Positions 48,926 to 62,492 of a stretch of DNA of 64,000 nucleotides are shown one piece after another. Both the position numbers and the translations under genes were made by a program. Source of the DNA: Hydractinia symbiolongicarpus (lineage: Eukaryota; Cnidaria; Hydrozoa; Anthoathecata; Hydractiniidae). Within the stretch, counting starts at the first letter, position 1. Every line of letters starts with the position of its first letter. The notes beneath the pieces are model-generated. The model saw nothing but the letters and a program-made list of their open reading frames with translations. It was not told the DNA's origin and did no database searches. The stretch covers positions 19,975,001 through 20,039,000 of the forward strand of contig NC_079885.1 of the NCBI RefSeq assembly GCF_029227915.1. The letters run 5' to 3'.

Positions 48926-49370
48926 ATGAAACTTACTGAAGTTTCCCTATTTACAAGTTGACACATTTACTTTCATTTATTTCTAATAGCACATCTGATG
49001 ATGCCAGTAAACATGGCTACAACAGTAACACTAATGTTGCTCTTACTGTTAACGTGACGCAGTGATAGCACTCTCTGATTTTTCTGATGGACATACTTGT
49101 TCATCGCTTCCCCGGTGGGCTTGAACCAACCTTTCCGCTAACAGCCGAACGCGCCAAAAAATTGAGACACGAAGGCACGAAACATACTGAAGTATCCCTA
49201 TTTACTAGTTAGCTAATTCAATTTCAATGTTTTTAACACCATATCTGACTATGCAGGTAAACGTAGTTTCAAGACTAAAACTACCGTTGCTTTTACAATT
49301 ATCGTGACATTAGGAATCATAAGCAGTGGTAGCGCTATCTGTTTCATTTGATGGAAGTATTTGTTGATTG

Positions 49371-49427
<57 letters not shown>

Positions 49428-49444
49428 AGTTGCGCCACGGAGAC
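49371..49444 (-). tRNA. tRNA-Asn(GTT)
   Basis: Duplicate of 46189 (C16). Confidence 0.88.
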
Positions 49445-49907
49445 ATGAAACTTACTGAAGTTTCCCTATTTACAAGTTGGCTCATTTACTTTCATTTATT
49501 TTTAATAGCACATCTGATGATGCCAGTAAACATGGCTACAAGAGTAACACTACCGTTGCTCTTACAGTTAACGTGACATTAGGAATAAGAGGCAGTGATA
49601 GCACTCTCTGATTCTTCTGGTGGACATATTTGTTCATCGCCTCCCCGGGTGGGCTTGAACCACCAACCTTTTCGTTAACAGCCGAACGTGCTAACCAATT
49701 GCGGCACTAAGAAACGAAACATACTGAAGTATCCCTATTTACTAGTTAGCTAATTCAATTTCAATGTCTTTAACTCCACATCTGACTATGCAGGTAAACG
49801 TAGTTTCAAGACTAAAACTACCGTTGCTTTTACAATTATCGTGACATTAGGTTTCATAAGCAGTTGTAGCACTAACTGTTTCATCTGATCGAAGTATTTG
49901 TTCATTG

Positions 49908-49981
49908 CGTCACCTGGTGGGCTTGAACCACCAACCTTTCTGTTAACAGCCGAACACGCTAACCAATTGCGCCACGGAGAC
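49908..49981 (-). pseudogene. tRNA-Asn(GTT)-like, A66/T69/A40
   Basis: Duplicate of 46726. Confidence 0.55.
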
Positions 49982-50426
49982 ATGAAACTTACTGAAGTTT
50001 CCCTATTTACAAGTCGACACATTTACTTTCATTTATTTCTAATAGCACATCTGATGATGCCAGTAAACATGGCTACAACAGTAACACTAATGTTGCTCTT
50101 ACTGTTAACGTGACGCAGTGATAGCACTCTCTGATTTTTCTGATGGACATACTTGTTCATTGCTTCCCCAGTGGGCTTGAACCAACCTTTCCGCTAACAG
50201 CCGAACGCGCCAACAAATTGAGACACGAAGGCACGAAACATACTGAAGTATCCCTATTTACTAGTTAGCTAATTCAATTTCAATGTTTTTAACACCATAT
50301 CTGACTATGCAGGTAAACGTAGTTTCAAGACTAAAACTACCGTTGCTTTTACAATTATCGTGACATTAGGAATCATAAGCAGTGGTAGCGCTATCTGTTT
50401 CATTTGATGGAAGTATTTGTTCATTG

Positions 50427-50483
<57 letters not shown>

Positions 50484-50500
50484 AATTGCACCACGGAGAC
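50427..50500 (-). tRNA. tRNA-Asn(GTT)
   Basis: Duplicate of 47245 (U11-G24). Confidence 0.82.
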
Positions 50501-50694
50501 ATGAAACTTACTGAAGTTTCCCTATTTACTAGTTAGCTAATTCAATTTCAATGTTTTTAACACCACATCTGACTATGCAGGTAAACGTAGTTTCAAGACT
50601 AAAACTACCGTTGCTTTTACAATTATCGTGACATTGGGAATCATAAGCAGTGGTAGCACTAACTGTCTCATCTGATCGAAGTATTTGTTCATTG

Positions 50695-50751
<57 letters not shown>

Positions 50752-50768
50752 AATTGCGCCACGGAGAC
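50695..50768 (-). tRNA. tRNA-Asn(GTT)
   Basis: Consensus; duplicate of 47513. Confidence 0.92.
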
Positions 50769-51229
50769 ATGAAACTTACTGAAGTGTCCCTATTTACAAG
50801 TTGGCTCATTTACTTTCATTTATTTTTAATAGCACATCTGATGATGCCAGTAAACATGGCTACCAGAGTAAGACTACCGTTGCTCTTACAGTTAACGTGA
50901 CATTAGGAATAAGAGGCAGTGATAGCACTCTCTGATTCTTCTGATGGACATATTTGTTCATCGCCTCCCCGGTGGGCTTGAGCCACCAACCTTTCCGTTA
51001 ACAGCCAAACGCGCTAACCAATTGCGCACGAAGACACGAAACATACTGAAGTATCCCTATTTACTAGTTAGCTAATTCAATTTCAATGTTTTTAACACGA
51101 CATATGACTATGCAGGTAAACGTAGTTTCAAGACTAAAACTGCCGTTGCTCTTACAGTTAACGTGACATTAGGAATAAGAGGCAGTGGTAGCACTATATG
51201 TTTCATCTGATCGAAGTATTTGTTCATTG

Positions 51230-51260
<31 letters not shown>

Positions 51261-51303
51261 CCGGTTAACAGCCGAACGCGCTAACCAATTGCGCCACGGA
51301 GAC
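51230..51303 (-). tRNA. tRNA-Asn(GTT)
   Basis: U28-G42 wobble. Confidence 0.83.
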
Positions 51304-51500
51304 ATGAAACTTACTGAAGTTTCCCTATTTACAAGTTGACTCATTTACTTTTATTTATTTTTAATAGCACATCTGATGATACCAGTAAACATGGCTACAA
51401 GAGTAACACTACCGTTGCTCTTACAGTTAACGTGACATTAGGAATAAGAGGCAGTGATAGCACTCTCTGATTTTTCTGATGGACATATTTGTTCATCGCC

Positions 51501-51531
<31 letters not shown>

Positions 51532-51766
51532 CGTTAACAGCCGAACGCGCTAACCAATTGCGGCACTAAGACACGAAACACACTGACGTATCCCTATTTA
51601 CTAGTTAACTAATTCAATTTCAATGTTTTTAACACCACATCTGACTATGCAGGTAAACGTAGTTTCAAGACTAAAACTACCGTTGCTTTTACAATTATCG
51701 TGACATTAGGAATCATAAGCAGTGGTAGCACTATCTGTTTCATCTGATCAAAGAATTTGTTCATTG

Positions 51767-51823
<57 letters not shown>

Positions 51824-51840
51824 AATTGGGCCACGGAGAC
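51767..51840 (-). tRNA. tRNA-Asn(GTT), C12 variant
   Basis: C12-C23 mismatch, as 31508. Confidence 0.65.
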
Positions 51841-52303
51841 ATGAAACTTACTGAAGTTTCCCTATATAAAAGTTGGCTTATTTACTTTCATTTTATTTTA
51901 ATAGCACATCTGATGATGCCAGTAAACATGGCTACAAGAGTAACACTACCGTTGCTCTTAAAAATAACGTGACATTAGGAATAAGAGGCAGTGATAGCAC
52001 TCTCTGATTCTTCTTATGGACATATTTGTTCATCTCTTCCCCGTTTGGGCTTGAACCACCAACCTTTCCGTTAACAGCCGAACGCGCTCACCAATTGCGG
52101 CACGGAGACACGAAACATACTGAAATATCCCTATTTACTAGTTAGCTAATTCAATTTCAATGTTTTTAACACCACATCTGACTATGCAGGTAAACGTAGT
52201 TTCAAGACTAAAACTACCGTTGCTTTCACAATTATCGTGACATTAGGAATCATAAGCAGTTGTAGCACTATCTGTTTCATCTGATCGAAGTATTTCATCA
52301 TTG

Positions 52304-52315
52304 CGTCCCCTGGTC

Positions 52316-52360
<45 letters not shown>

Positions 52361-52377
52361 AATTGCGCCACGGAGAC
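52304..52377 (-). pseudogene. tRNA-Asn(GTT)-like, A66/G62
   Basis: G7-A66 and G52-G62 mismatches. Confidence 0.5.
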
Positions 52378-52840
52378 ATGAAACTTACTGAAGTTTCCCT
52401 ATTTACAAGTTGGCTCATTTACTTTCATTTATTTTTAATAGCACATCTGATGATGCCAGTAAACATGGCTACAAGATTAACACTACCGTTGCTCTTACAG
52501 TTAACGTGACATTAGGAATAAGAGGCAGTGATAGCACTCTCTGATTCTTCTGATGGACATATTTGTTCATCGCCTCCCCGGGTCGGCTTGAACCACCAAC
52601 CTTTCCGTTAACAGCCGAACGCGCTGACCAATTGCGGCACTAAGACACGAAACATACCGAAGTATCCCTATTTACTAGTTAGCTAATTCAATTTCAATGT
52701 TTTTAACACCACATCTGACTATGCAGGTAAACGTAGTTTCAAGACTAAAACTACCTTTGCTTTTACAATTATCGTGACATTGGGAATCATAAGCAGTGGT
52801 AGCACTAACTGTTTCATCTGATCGAAGTATTTGTTCATTG

Positions 52841-52914
52841 CGTCCCCGGGTGGGCTTGAACCGCCAACCTTTCGTTTAACAGCCGAACGCGCTAACCAAT
52901 TGCGCCACGGAGAC
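52841..52914 (-). pseudogene. tRNA-Asn(GTT)-like, C51/A39
   Basis: As 32045-32118. Confidence 0.55.
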
Positions 52915-53111
52915 ATGAAACTTACTGAAGTTTCCCTATTTACAAGTTGGCTCATTTACTTTCATTTATTTTTAATAGCACATCTGATGATGCCAGTAAA
53001 CATGGCTACAAGAGTAACACTACCGTTGCTCTTACAGTTAACGTGACATTAGGAATAAGAGGCAGTGATAGCACTCTCTGATTCTTCTGGTGGACATATT
53101 TGTTCGTCGCT

Positions 53112-53142
<31 letters not shown>

Positions 53143-53374
53143 CGTTAACAGCCGAATGCGCTAACCAATTGCGCACGAAGACACGAAACATACTGAAGTA
53201 TCCCTATTTACTAGTTAGCTAATTCAATTTCAATGTTTTTAACACCACATCTGACTATGCAGTAAACGTAGTTTCAAGACTAAAACTACCGTTGCTTTTA
53301 CAATTATAGTGAAATTAGAATCATAAGCAGTGGTAGCACTATCTGTTTCATCTGATCGAAGTGTTTGTTCATTG

Positions 53375-53415
<41 letters not shown>

Positions 53416-53448
53416 TCCGAACGCGCTAACCAATTGCGCCACGGAGAC
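53375..53448 (-). tRNA. tRNA-Asn(GTT), A32 variant
   Basis: Body as 35512. Its 5' flank has an independent deletion: the usual CATGAAACTTACTGAAG stretch is missing just upstream. Confidence 0.75.
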
Positions 53449-53895
53449 ATGGCCTATTTACAAGCTGGCTCATTTACTTTCATTTATTTTTAATAGCACA
53501 TCTGATGATGCCAGTAAACATGGCTACAACGTTAACACTACCGTTGCTCTTACAGTTAACGTGACATTAGGAATAAGAGGCACTGATAGCACTCTCTGAT
53601 TTTTCTGATGGACATACTTGTTCATCGCTTTCCCGGGTGGGCTTGAACCACCAACCTTTCCGTTAACAGCCGAACGCGCAAACCAATTGCGGCACGGAGA
53701 CACGAAACATACTGAAGCATCCCTATTTACTAGTTAGCTAATTCAATTTCAATGTTTTTAACACCACATCTGACTATGCAGGTAAACGTAGTTTCAAGAC
53801 TAAAACTACCGTTGCTTTTACAATTATCGTGATATTAGGAAGCATAAGTAGTGGTAGCACTATTTGTTTCATCTGATCGAAGTGTTTGTTCATTG

Positions 53896-53939
<44 letters not shown>

Positions 53940-53969
53940 AAACGCGCTAACCAGTTGCGCCACGGAGAC
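53896..53969 (-). tRNA. tRNA-Asn(GTT)
   Basis: Body as 26730 (U29-G41, C16). Confidence 0.8.
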
Positions 53970-54431
53970 ATGAAACCTACTGAAGTTTCCCTATTTACAA
54001 GTTGACTCATTTACTTTCATTTATTTCTAATAGCACATCTGATGATGCCAGTAAACATGGCTACAACAGTAACACTACCGTTTCTCTTACAGTTAACGTG
54101 ACATTAGGAATAAGAGGCAGTGATAGCACTCTCTGATTTTTCTGATGGACATACTTGTTCATCGCTTCCCCGGGTGGGCTTGAACCACCAAACTTTCCGT
54201 TAACAGCCGAACGCGCCAACAATTTGCGCTACGGAGACGCGAAACTTACTGAAGTATCCCTATTCAACAGTAGGCTAATTCAATTTCAGTGTTCTTAACA
54301 GCACATCTGACTATGCAGGTAAACGTAGTTTCAAGACTAAACTACCGTTGCTTTTACAATTATCGTGACAATAGGAATCAGAAGCAGTGGTAGCACTATT
54401 TGTTTCATCTGATCGAAGTATTTATTCATTG

Positions 54432-54463
<32 letters not shown>

Positions 54464-54505
54464 TCGTTAACAGCCGAACGCGCTAACCAATTGCGGCACA
54501 AAGAC
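54432..54505 (-). pseudogene. C/D hybrid tRNA-Asn-like
   Basis: Same hybrid class as 27266. Confidence 0.75.
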
Positions 54506-54699
54506 ACGAAACATACTGAAGTATCCCTATTTACTAGTTAGCTAATTCAGTTTCAATGTCTTTAACTCCACATCTGACTATGCAGGTAAACGTAGTTTCA
54601 AGACTAAAACTACCGTTGCTTTTACAATTATCGTGACATTAGGAATCATAAGCAGTTGTAGCACTAACTGTTTCATCTGATCGAAGTATTTGTTCATTG

Positions 54700-54773
54700 C
54701 GTCACCTGGTGGGCTTGAACCACCAACCTTTCTGTTAACAGCCGAACACGCTAACCAATTGCGCCACGGAGAC
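54700..54773 (-). pseudogene. tRNA-Asn(GTT)-like, A66/T69/A40
   Basis: As 27534-27607. Confidence 0.55.
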
Positions 54774-55218
54774 ATGAAACTTACTGAAGTTTCCCTATTT
54801 ACAAGTTGACACATTTACTTTCATTTATTTCTAATAGCACATCTGATGATGCCAGTAAACATGGCTACAACAGTAACACTAATGTTGCTCTTACTGTTAA
54901 CGTGACGCAGTGATAGCACTCTCTGATTTTTCTGATGGACATACTTGTTCATCGCTTCACCGGTGGGCTTGAACCAACCTTTCCGCTAACAGCCGAACGC
55001 GCCAACAAATTGAGACACGAAGGCACGAAACATACTGAAGTATCCCTATTTACTAGTTAGCTAATTCAATTTCAATGTTTTTAACACCATATCTGACTAT
55101 GCAGGTAAACGTAGTTTCAAGACTAAAACTACCGTTGCTTTTACAATTATCGTGACATTAGGAATCATAAGCAGTGGTAGCGCTATCTGTTTCATTTGAT
55201 GGAAGTATTTGTTCATTG

Positions 55219-55275
<57 letters not shown>

Positions 55276-55292
55276 AGTTGCGCCACGGAGAC
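55219..55292 (-). tRNA. tRNA-Asn(GTT)
   Basis: C16 only; all stems paired. Confidence 0.88.
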
Positions 55293-55755
55293 ATGAAACT
55301 TACTGAAGTTTCCCTATTTACAAGTTGGCTCATTTACTTTCATTTATTTTTAATAGAACATCTTATGATGCCAGTAAACATGTCTACAAGAGTAACACTA
55401 CCGTTGCTTTTACAGTTAACGTGACATTAGGAATAAGAGGCAGTGATAGCACTCTCTGATTCTTCTGATGGACATATTTGTTCATCGCTTCCCCGGGTGG
55501 GCGTGAACCACCAACCTTTCAGTTCACAGGCGAACGCGCTAACCAATTGCGGCACGGAGACACGAAACATACTGAAGTATCCCTATTTATTAGTTAGCTA
55601 ATTCAATTTCAATGTTTGAAACACCACATCTGACTATGCAGGTAAACGTAGTTTCATGACTAAAACTACCGCTGCTTTTACAATTATCGTGACATTAGGT
55701 ATCATAAGCAGTGGTAGCGCTATCTGTTTCATCTGATCAAAGAATTTGTTCATTG

Positions 55756-55829
55756 CGTCCCCGGGTGGGCTTGAACCACTAACCTTTCTGTTAACAGCTG
55801 AACGCGCTAACCAATTGCGCCACGGAGAC
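55756..55829 (-). pseudogene. tRNA-Asn(GTT)-like, A49/A30
   Basis: A49-C65 and A30-A40 mismatches. Confidence 0.5.
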
Positions 55830-56292
55830 ATGAAACTTACTGAAGTTTCCCTATTTACAACTTGACTCATTTACTTTCATTTATTTCTAATAGCACATCT
55901 GATGATGCCAGTAAACATGGCTACAACAGTAACACTACCGTTTCTCTTACAGTTAACGTGACATTAGGAATAAGAGGCAGTGATAGCACTCTCTGATTTT
56001 TCTGATGGACATACTTGTTCATCGCTTCCCCGGGTGGGCTTGAACCACCAAACTTTCCGTTAACAGCCGAACGCGCCAACAAATTGCGCTACGGAGACGC
56101 GAAACTTTCTGAAGTATCCCTATTCACTAGTAGGCTATTTCAATTTCAGTGTTCTTAACAGCACATCTGACTATGCAGGTAAACGTAGTTTTAAGACTAA
56201 AACTACCGTTGCTTTTACAATTATCGTGACATTAGGAATCAGAAGCAGTGGTAGCACTATCTGTTTCATCTGATCGAAGTATTTATTCATTG

Positions 56293-56349
<57 letters not shown>

Positions 56350-56366
56350 AATTGCGCCACGGAGAC
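56293..56366 (-). tRNA. tRNA-Asn(GTT)
   Basis: Consensus. Followed upstream directly by another C copy. Confidence 0.92.
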
Positions 56367-56560
56367 ATGAATTTACTGAAGTTTCCCTATTTACAAGTTG
56401 GCTCATTTACTTTCATTTATTTTTAATAGCACATCTGATGATGCCAGTAGACATGGCTACAAGAGTAACACTACCGTTGCTTTTACAGTTAACGTGACAT
56501 TAGGAATAAGAGGCAGTGATAGCACTATCTGTTTCATCTGATCAATGAATTTGTTCATTG

Positions 56561-56573
56561 CGTCCCCGGGTGA

Positions 56574-56617
<44 letters not shown>

Positions 56618-56634
56618 AATTGCGCCACGGAGAC
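56561..56634 (-). tRNA. tRNA-Asn(GTT)
   Basis: G53-U61 wobble at the top of the T stem. The 3' flank is a D/C chimera (D-like AGGCAGTGATAG then C-like ATCTGTTTCATC). Confidence 0.75.
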
Positions 56635-57096
56635 ATGAATTTACTGAAGTTTCCCTATTTACAAGTTGGCTCATTTACTTTCATTTATTTTTAATAGCAC
56701 ATCTGATGATGCCAGTAAACATGGCTACCAGTGTAACACTACCGTTGTTCTTACAGTTAACGTGACTTTAGGAATAAGAGGCAGTGATAGCACTCTCTGA
56801 TTCTTCTGATGGACATATTTGTTCATCGCTTCCCCGGGTGGGTTTGAACCACCAACGTTTCCGTTAACAGCCGAACGCGCTTACCAATTGCGGCACGGAG
56901 ACACGAAACATACTGAAATATCCCTATTTACTAGTTAGCTAATTCAATTTCAATGTTTTTAACACCACATCTGACTATGCAGGTAAACGTAGTTTCAAGA
57001 CTAAAACTACCGTGGCTTTTACAATTATCGTGACATTAGGACTCATAAGCAGTTGTAGGACTATCTGTTTCATCTGATCGAAGTATTTGTTCATTG

Positions 57097-57104
57097 CGTC
57101 CCCA

Positions 57105-57153
<49 letters not shown>

Positions 57154-57170
57154 AATTGCACCACGGAGAC
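57097..57170 (-). tRNA. tRNA-Asn(GTT)
   Basis: G7-U66 and U11-G24 wobbles; C-C junction upstream. Confidence 0.75.
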
Positions 57171-57364
57171 ATGAAACTTACTGAAGTTTCCCTATTTACT
57201 AGTTAGCTAATTCAATTTCAATGTTTTTAACACCACATCTGACTATGCAGGTAAACGTAGTTTCAAGACTAAAACTGCCGTTGCTCTCACAGTTAACGTG
57301 ACATTAGGAATAAGAGGCAGTGGTAGCACTATCTATTTCATCTGATCGAAGTATTTGTTCATTG

Positions 57365-57395
<31 letters not shown>

Positions 57396-57438
57396 CCGGT
57401 TAACAGCCGAACGCGCTAACTAATTGCGCCACGGAGAC
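57365..57438 (-). tRNA. tRNA-Asn(GTT), A18 variant
   Basis: Invariant G18 is A; U28-G42 wobble. Confidence 0.6.
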
Positions 57439-57901
57439 ATGAAACTTACTGAAGTTTCCCTATTTACAAGTTGACTCATTTACTTTTATTTATTTTTAAT
57501 AGCACATCTGATGATACCAGTAAACATGGCTAAAAGAGTAACACTACCGTTGCTCTTACAGTTAACGTGACATTAGGAATAAGAGGCAGTGATAGCACTC
57601 TCTGATTTTTCTGATGGACATATTTGTTCATCGCCTCCCCCGGTGGGCTTGAACCACCAACCTTTCCGTTAACAGCCGAACGCGCTAACCAATTGCGGCA
57701 CTAAGACACGAAACACACTGACGTATCCCTATTTACTAGTTAGCTAATTCAATTTCAATGTTTTTAACACCACATCTGACTATGCAGGTAAACGTAGTTT
57801 CAAGACTAAAACTACCGTTGCTTTTACAATTATCGTGACATTAGGAATCATAAGCAGTGGTAGCACTATCTGTTTCATCTGATCAAAGAATTTGTTCATT
57901 G

Positions 57902-57958
<57 letters not shown>

Positions 57959-57975
57959 AATTGGGCCACGGAGAC
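57902..57975 (-). tRNA. tRNA-Asn(GTT), C12 variant
   Basis: Matches 51767 at +6135. Confidence 0.65.
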
Positions 57976-58438
57976 ATGAAACTTACTGAAGTTTCCCTAT
58001 ATAAAAGTTGCCTTATTTACTTTCATTTTATTTTAATAGCACATCTGATGATGCCAGTAAACATGGCTACAAGAGTAACACTACCGTTGCTCTTACAAAT
58101 AACGTGACATTAGGAATAAGAGGCAGTGATAGCACTCTCTGATTCTTCTTATGGACATATTTGTTCATCTCTTCCCCGTTTGGGCTTAAACCACCAACCT
58201 TTCCGTTAACAGCCGAACGCGCTCACCAATTGCGGCACGGAGACACGAAACATACTGAAATATCCCTATTTACTAGTTAGCTAATTCAATTTCAATGTTT
58301 TTAACACCACATCTGACTATGCAGGTAAACGTAGTTTCAAGTCTAAAACTACCGTTGCTTTCACAATTATCGTGACATTAGGAATCATAAGCAGTTGTAG
58401 CACTATCTGTTTCATCTGATCGAAGTATTTCATCATTG

Positions 58439-58446
58439 CGTCCCCT

Positions 58447-58495
<49 letters not shown>

Positions 58496-58512
58496 AATTG
58501 CGCCACGGAGAC
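58439..58512 (-). tRNA. tRNA-Asn(GTT), A66 variant
   Basis: G7-A66 mismatch only; relative of 52304 without G62. Confidence 0.62.
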
Positions 58513-58975
58513 ATGAAACTTACTGAAGTTTCCCTATTTACAAGTTGGCTCATTTACTTTCATTTATTTTTAATAGCACATCTGATGATGCCAGTAAACA
58601 TGGCTACAAGATTAACACTACCGTTGCTCTTACAGTTAACGTGACATTAGGAATAAGAGGCAGTGATAGCACTCTCTAATTCTTCTGATGGACATATTTG
58701 TTCATCGCCTCCCCGTGTGGGCTTGAACCACCAACCTTTCCGTTAACAGCCGAACGCGCTGACCAATTGCGGCACTAAGACACGAAACATACCGAAGTAT
58801 CCCTATTTACTAGTTAGCTAATTCAATTTCAATGTTTTTAACACCACATCTGACTATGCAGGTAAACGTAGTTTCAAGACTAAAACTACTGTCGCTTTTA
58901 CAATTATCGTGACATTGGGAATCATAAGCGGTGGTAGCACTAACTGTTTCATCTGATCGAAGTATTTGTTCATTG

Positions 58976-59049
58976 CGTCCCCGGGTGGGCTTGAACCGCC
59001 AACCTTTCGTTTAACAGCCGAACGCGCTAACCAATTGCGCCACGGAGAC
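58976..59049 (-). pseudogene. tRNA-Asn(GTT)-like, C51/A39
   Basis: As 32045-32118. Confidence 0.55.
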
Positions 59050-59246
59050 ATGAAACTTACTGAAGTTTCCCTATTTACAAGTTGGCTCATTTACTTTCAT
59101 TTATTTTTAATAGCACATCTGATGATGCCAGTAAACATGGCTACAAGAGTAACACTACCGTTGCTCTTACAGTTAACGTGACATTAGGAATAAGAGGCAG
59201 TGATAGCACTCTCTGATTGTTCTGGTGGACATATTTGTTCATCGCT

Positions 59247-59277
<31 letters not shown>

Positions 59278-59509
59278 CGTTAACAGCCGAATGCGCTAAC
59301 CAATTGCGCACGAAGACACGAAACATACTGAAGTATCCCTATTTACTAGTTAGCTAATTCAATTTCAATGTTTTTAACACCACATCTGACTATGCAGTAA
59401 ACGTAGTTTCAAGACTAAAACTACCGTTGCTTTTACAATTATAGTGAAATTAGAATCATAAGCAGTGGTAGCACTATCTGTTTCATCTGATCGAAGTGTT
59501 TGTTCATTG

Positions 59510-59550
<41 letters not shown>

Positions 59551-59583
59551 TCCGAACGCGCTAACCAATTGCGCCACGGAGAC
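59510..59583 (-). tRNA. tRNA-Asn(GTT), A32 variant
   Basis: As 35512; tandemly repeated at 60043. Confidence 0.78.
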
Positions 59584-60042
59584 ATGAAACTTACTGAAGT
59601 TTCCCTATTTACAAGTTGGCTCATTTACTTTCATTTATTTTTAATAGCACATCTGATGATGCCAGTAAACATGGCTACAACGTTAACACTACCGTTGCTC
59701 TTACAGTTAACGTGACATTAGGAATAAGAGGCACTGATAGCACTCTCTGATTTTTCTGATGGACATACTTGTTCATCGCTTTCCTGGGTGGGCTTGAACC
59801 ACCAACCTTTCCGTTAACAGCCGAACGCATTACCAATTGCGCACGAAGACACGAAACATACTGAAGTATCCCTATTTACTAGTTAGCTAATTCAATTTCA
59901 ATGTTTTTAACACCACATCTGACTATGCAGTAAACGTAGTTTCAAGACTAAAACTACCGTTGCTTTTACAATTATAGTGAAATTAGAATCATAAGCAGTG
60001 GTAGCACTATCTGTTTCATCTGATCGAAGTGTTTGTTCATTG

Positions 60043-60083
<41 letters not shown>

Positions 60084-60116
60084 TCCGAACGCGCTAACCA
60101 ATTGCGCCACGGAGAC
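60043..60116 (-). tRNA. tRNA-Asn(GTT), A32 variant
   Basis: Duplicate of 59510 at +533. Confidence 0.78.
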
Positions 60117-60579
60117 ATGAAACTTACTGAAGTTTCCCTATTTACAAGTTGGCTCATTTACTTTCATTTATTTTTAATAGCACATCTGATGATGCCAGTA
60201 AACATGGCTACAACGTTAACACTACCGTTGCTCTTACAGTTAACGTGACATTAGGAATAAGAGGCACTGATAGCACTCTCTGATTTTTCTGATGGACATA
60301 CTTGTTCATCGCTTTCCTGGGTGGGCTTGAACCACCAACCTTTCCGTTAACAGCCGAACGCGCAAACCAATTGCGGCACGGAGACACGAAACATACTGAA
60401 GTATCCCTATTTACTAGTTAGCTAATTCAATTTCAATGTTTTTAACATCACATCTGACTATGCAGGTAAACGTAGTTTCAAGACTAAAACTACCGTTGCT
60501 TTTACAATTATCGTGACATTAGGAATCATAAGCAGTGGTAGCACTATCTGTTTCATCTGATCGAAGTATTTGTTCATTG

Positions 60580-60653
60580 CGTCCCCGGATGGGCTTGAAC
60601 CACCAACCTTTCGGTCAACAGCCGAACGCGCTAACCAATTGCGCCACGGAGAC
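60580..60653 (-). tRNA. tRNA-Asn(GTT), G37 variant
   Basis: G50-U64 wobble and G37; stems paired. Confidence 0.72.
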
Positions 60654-61116
60654 ATGAAACTTACTGAAGTTTCCCTATTTACAAGTTGGCTCATTTACTT
60701 TCATTTATTTTTAATAGCACATCTGATGATGCCAGTAAACATGGCTACAAGAGTAACACTACCGTTGCTCTTACAAATAACGTGACATTAGGAATAAGAG
60801 GCAGTGATAGCACTCTCTGATTTTTCTGATGGACATATTTGTTCATCGCCTCCCCCGGTGGGCTTGAACCACCAACCTTTCCGTTAACAGCCGAACGCGC
60901 TAACCAATTGCGGCACTAAGACACGAAACACACTGACGTATCCCTATTTACTAGTTAGCTAATTCAATTTCAATGTTTTTAACACCACATCTGACTATGC
61001 AGGTAAACGTAGTTTCAAGACTAAAACTACCGTTGCTTTTACAATTATCGTGACATTAGGAATCATAAGCAGTGGTAGCACTATCTGTTTCATCTGATCA
61101 AAGAATTTGTTCATTG

Positions 61117-61173
<57 letters not shown>

Positions 61174-61190
61174 AATTGGGCCACGGAGAC
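61117..61190 (-). tRNA. tRNA-Asn(GTT), C12 variant
   Basis: Duplicate of 57902 at +3215. Confidence 0.65.
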
Positions 61191-61653
61191 ATGAAACTTA
61201 CTGAAGTTTCCCTATATAAAAGTTGGCTTATTTACTTTCATTTTATTTTAATAGCACATCTGATGATGCCAGTAAACATGGCTACAAGAGTAACACTACC
61301 GTTGCTCTTACAAATAACGTGACATTAGGAATAAGAGGCAGTGATAGCACTCTCTGATTCTTCTTATGGACATATTTGTTCATCTCTTCCCCGTTTGGGC
61401 TTAAACCACCAACCTTTCCGTTAACAGCCGAACGCGCTCACCAATTGCGGCACGGAGACACGAAACATACTGAAATATCCCTATTTACTAGTTAGCTAAT
61501 TCAATTTCAATGTTTTTAACACCACATCTGACTATGCAGGTAAACGTAGTTTCAAGTCTAAAACTACCGTTGCTTTCACAATTATCGTGACATTAGGAAT
61601 CATAAGCAGTTGTAGCACTATCTGTTTCATCTGATCGAAGTATTTCATCATTG

Positions 61654-61661
61654 CGTCCCCT

Positions 61662-61710
<49 letters not shown>

Positions 61711-61727
61711 AATTGCGCCACGGAGAC
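61654..61727 (-). tRNA. tRNA-Asn(GTT), A66 variant
   Basis: Duplicate of 58439. Confidence 0.62.
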
Positions 61728-62190
61728 ATGAAACTTACTGAAGTTTCCCTATTTACAAGTTGGCTCATTTACTTTCATTTATTTTTAATAGCACATCTGA
61801 TGATGCCAGTAAACATGGCTACAAGATTAACACTACCGTTGCTCTTACAGTTAACGTGACATTAGGAATAAGAGACAGTGATAGCACTCTCTAATTCTTC
61901 TGATGGACATATTTGTTCATCGCCTCCCCGTGTGGGCTTGAACCACCAACCTTTCCGTTAACAGCCGAACGCGCTGACCAATTGCGGCACTAAGACACGA
62001 AACATACCGAAGTATCCCTATTTACTAGTTAGCTAATTCAATTTCAATGTTTTTAACACCACATCTGACTATGCAGGTAAACGTAGTTTCAAGACTAAAA
62101 CTACTGTCGCTTTTACAATTATCGTGACATTGGGAATCATAAGCGGTGGTAGCACTAACTGTTTCATCTGATCGAAGTATTTGTTCATTG

Positions 62191-62264
62191 CGTCCCCGGG
62201 TGGGCTTGAACCGCCAACCTTTCGTTTAACAGCCGAACGCGCTAACCAATTGCGCCACGGAGAC
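62191..62264 (-). pseudogene. tRNA-Asn(GTT)-like, C51/A39
   Basis: Duplicate of 58976. Confidence 0.55.
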
Positions 62265-62461
62265 ATGAAACTTACTGAAGTTTCCCTATTTACAAGTTGG
62301 CTCATTTACTTTCATTTATTTTTAATAGCACATCTGATGATGCCAGTAAACATGGCTACAAGAGTAACACTACCGTTGCTCTTACAGTTAACGTGACATT
62401 AGGAATAAGAGGCAGTGATAGCACTCTCTGATTGTTCTGGTGGACATATTTGTTCATCGCT

Positions 62462-62492
<31 letters not shown>

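Larger units (their letters stand above)
45000..51330 (-). repeat. Tandem duplication, 3182-bp period
   Basis: Units from the D copy at 45135 to the C copy at 48048 recur at 48317 to 51230, including the C-C junction and the hybrid copy (45402 and 48584). The joint is in the 5' flank of the 48048 copy, before about 48169. Limits approximate. Confidence 0.8.
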
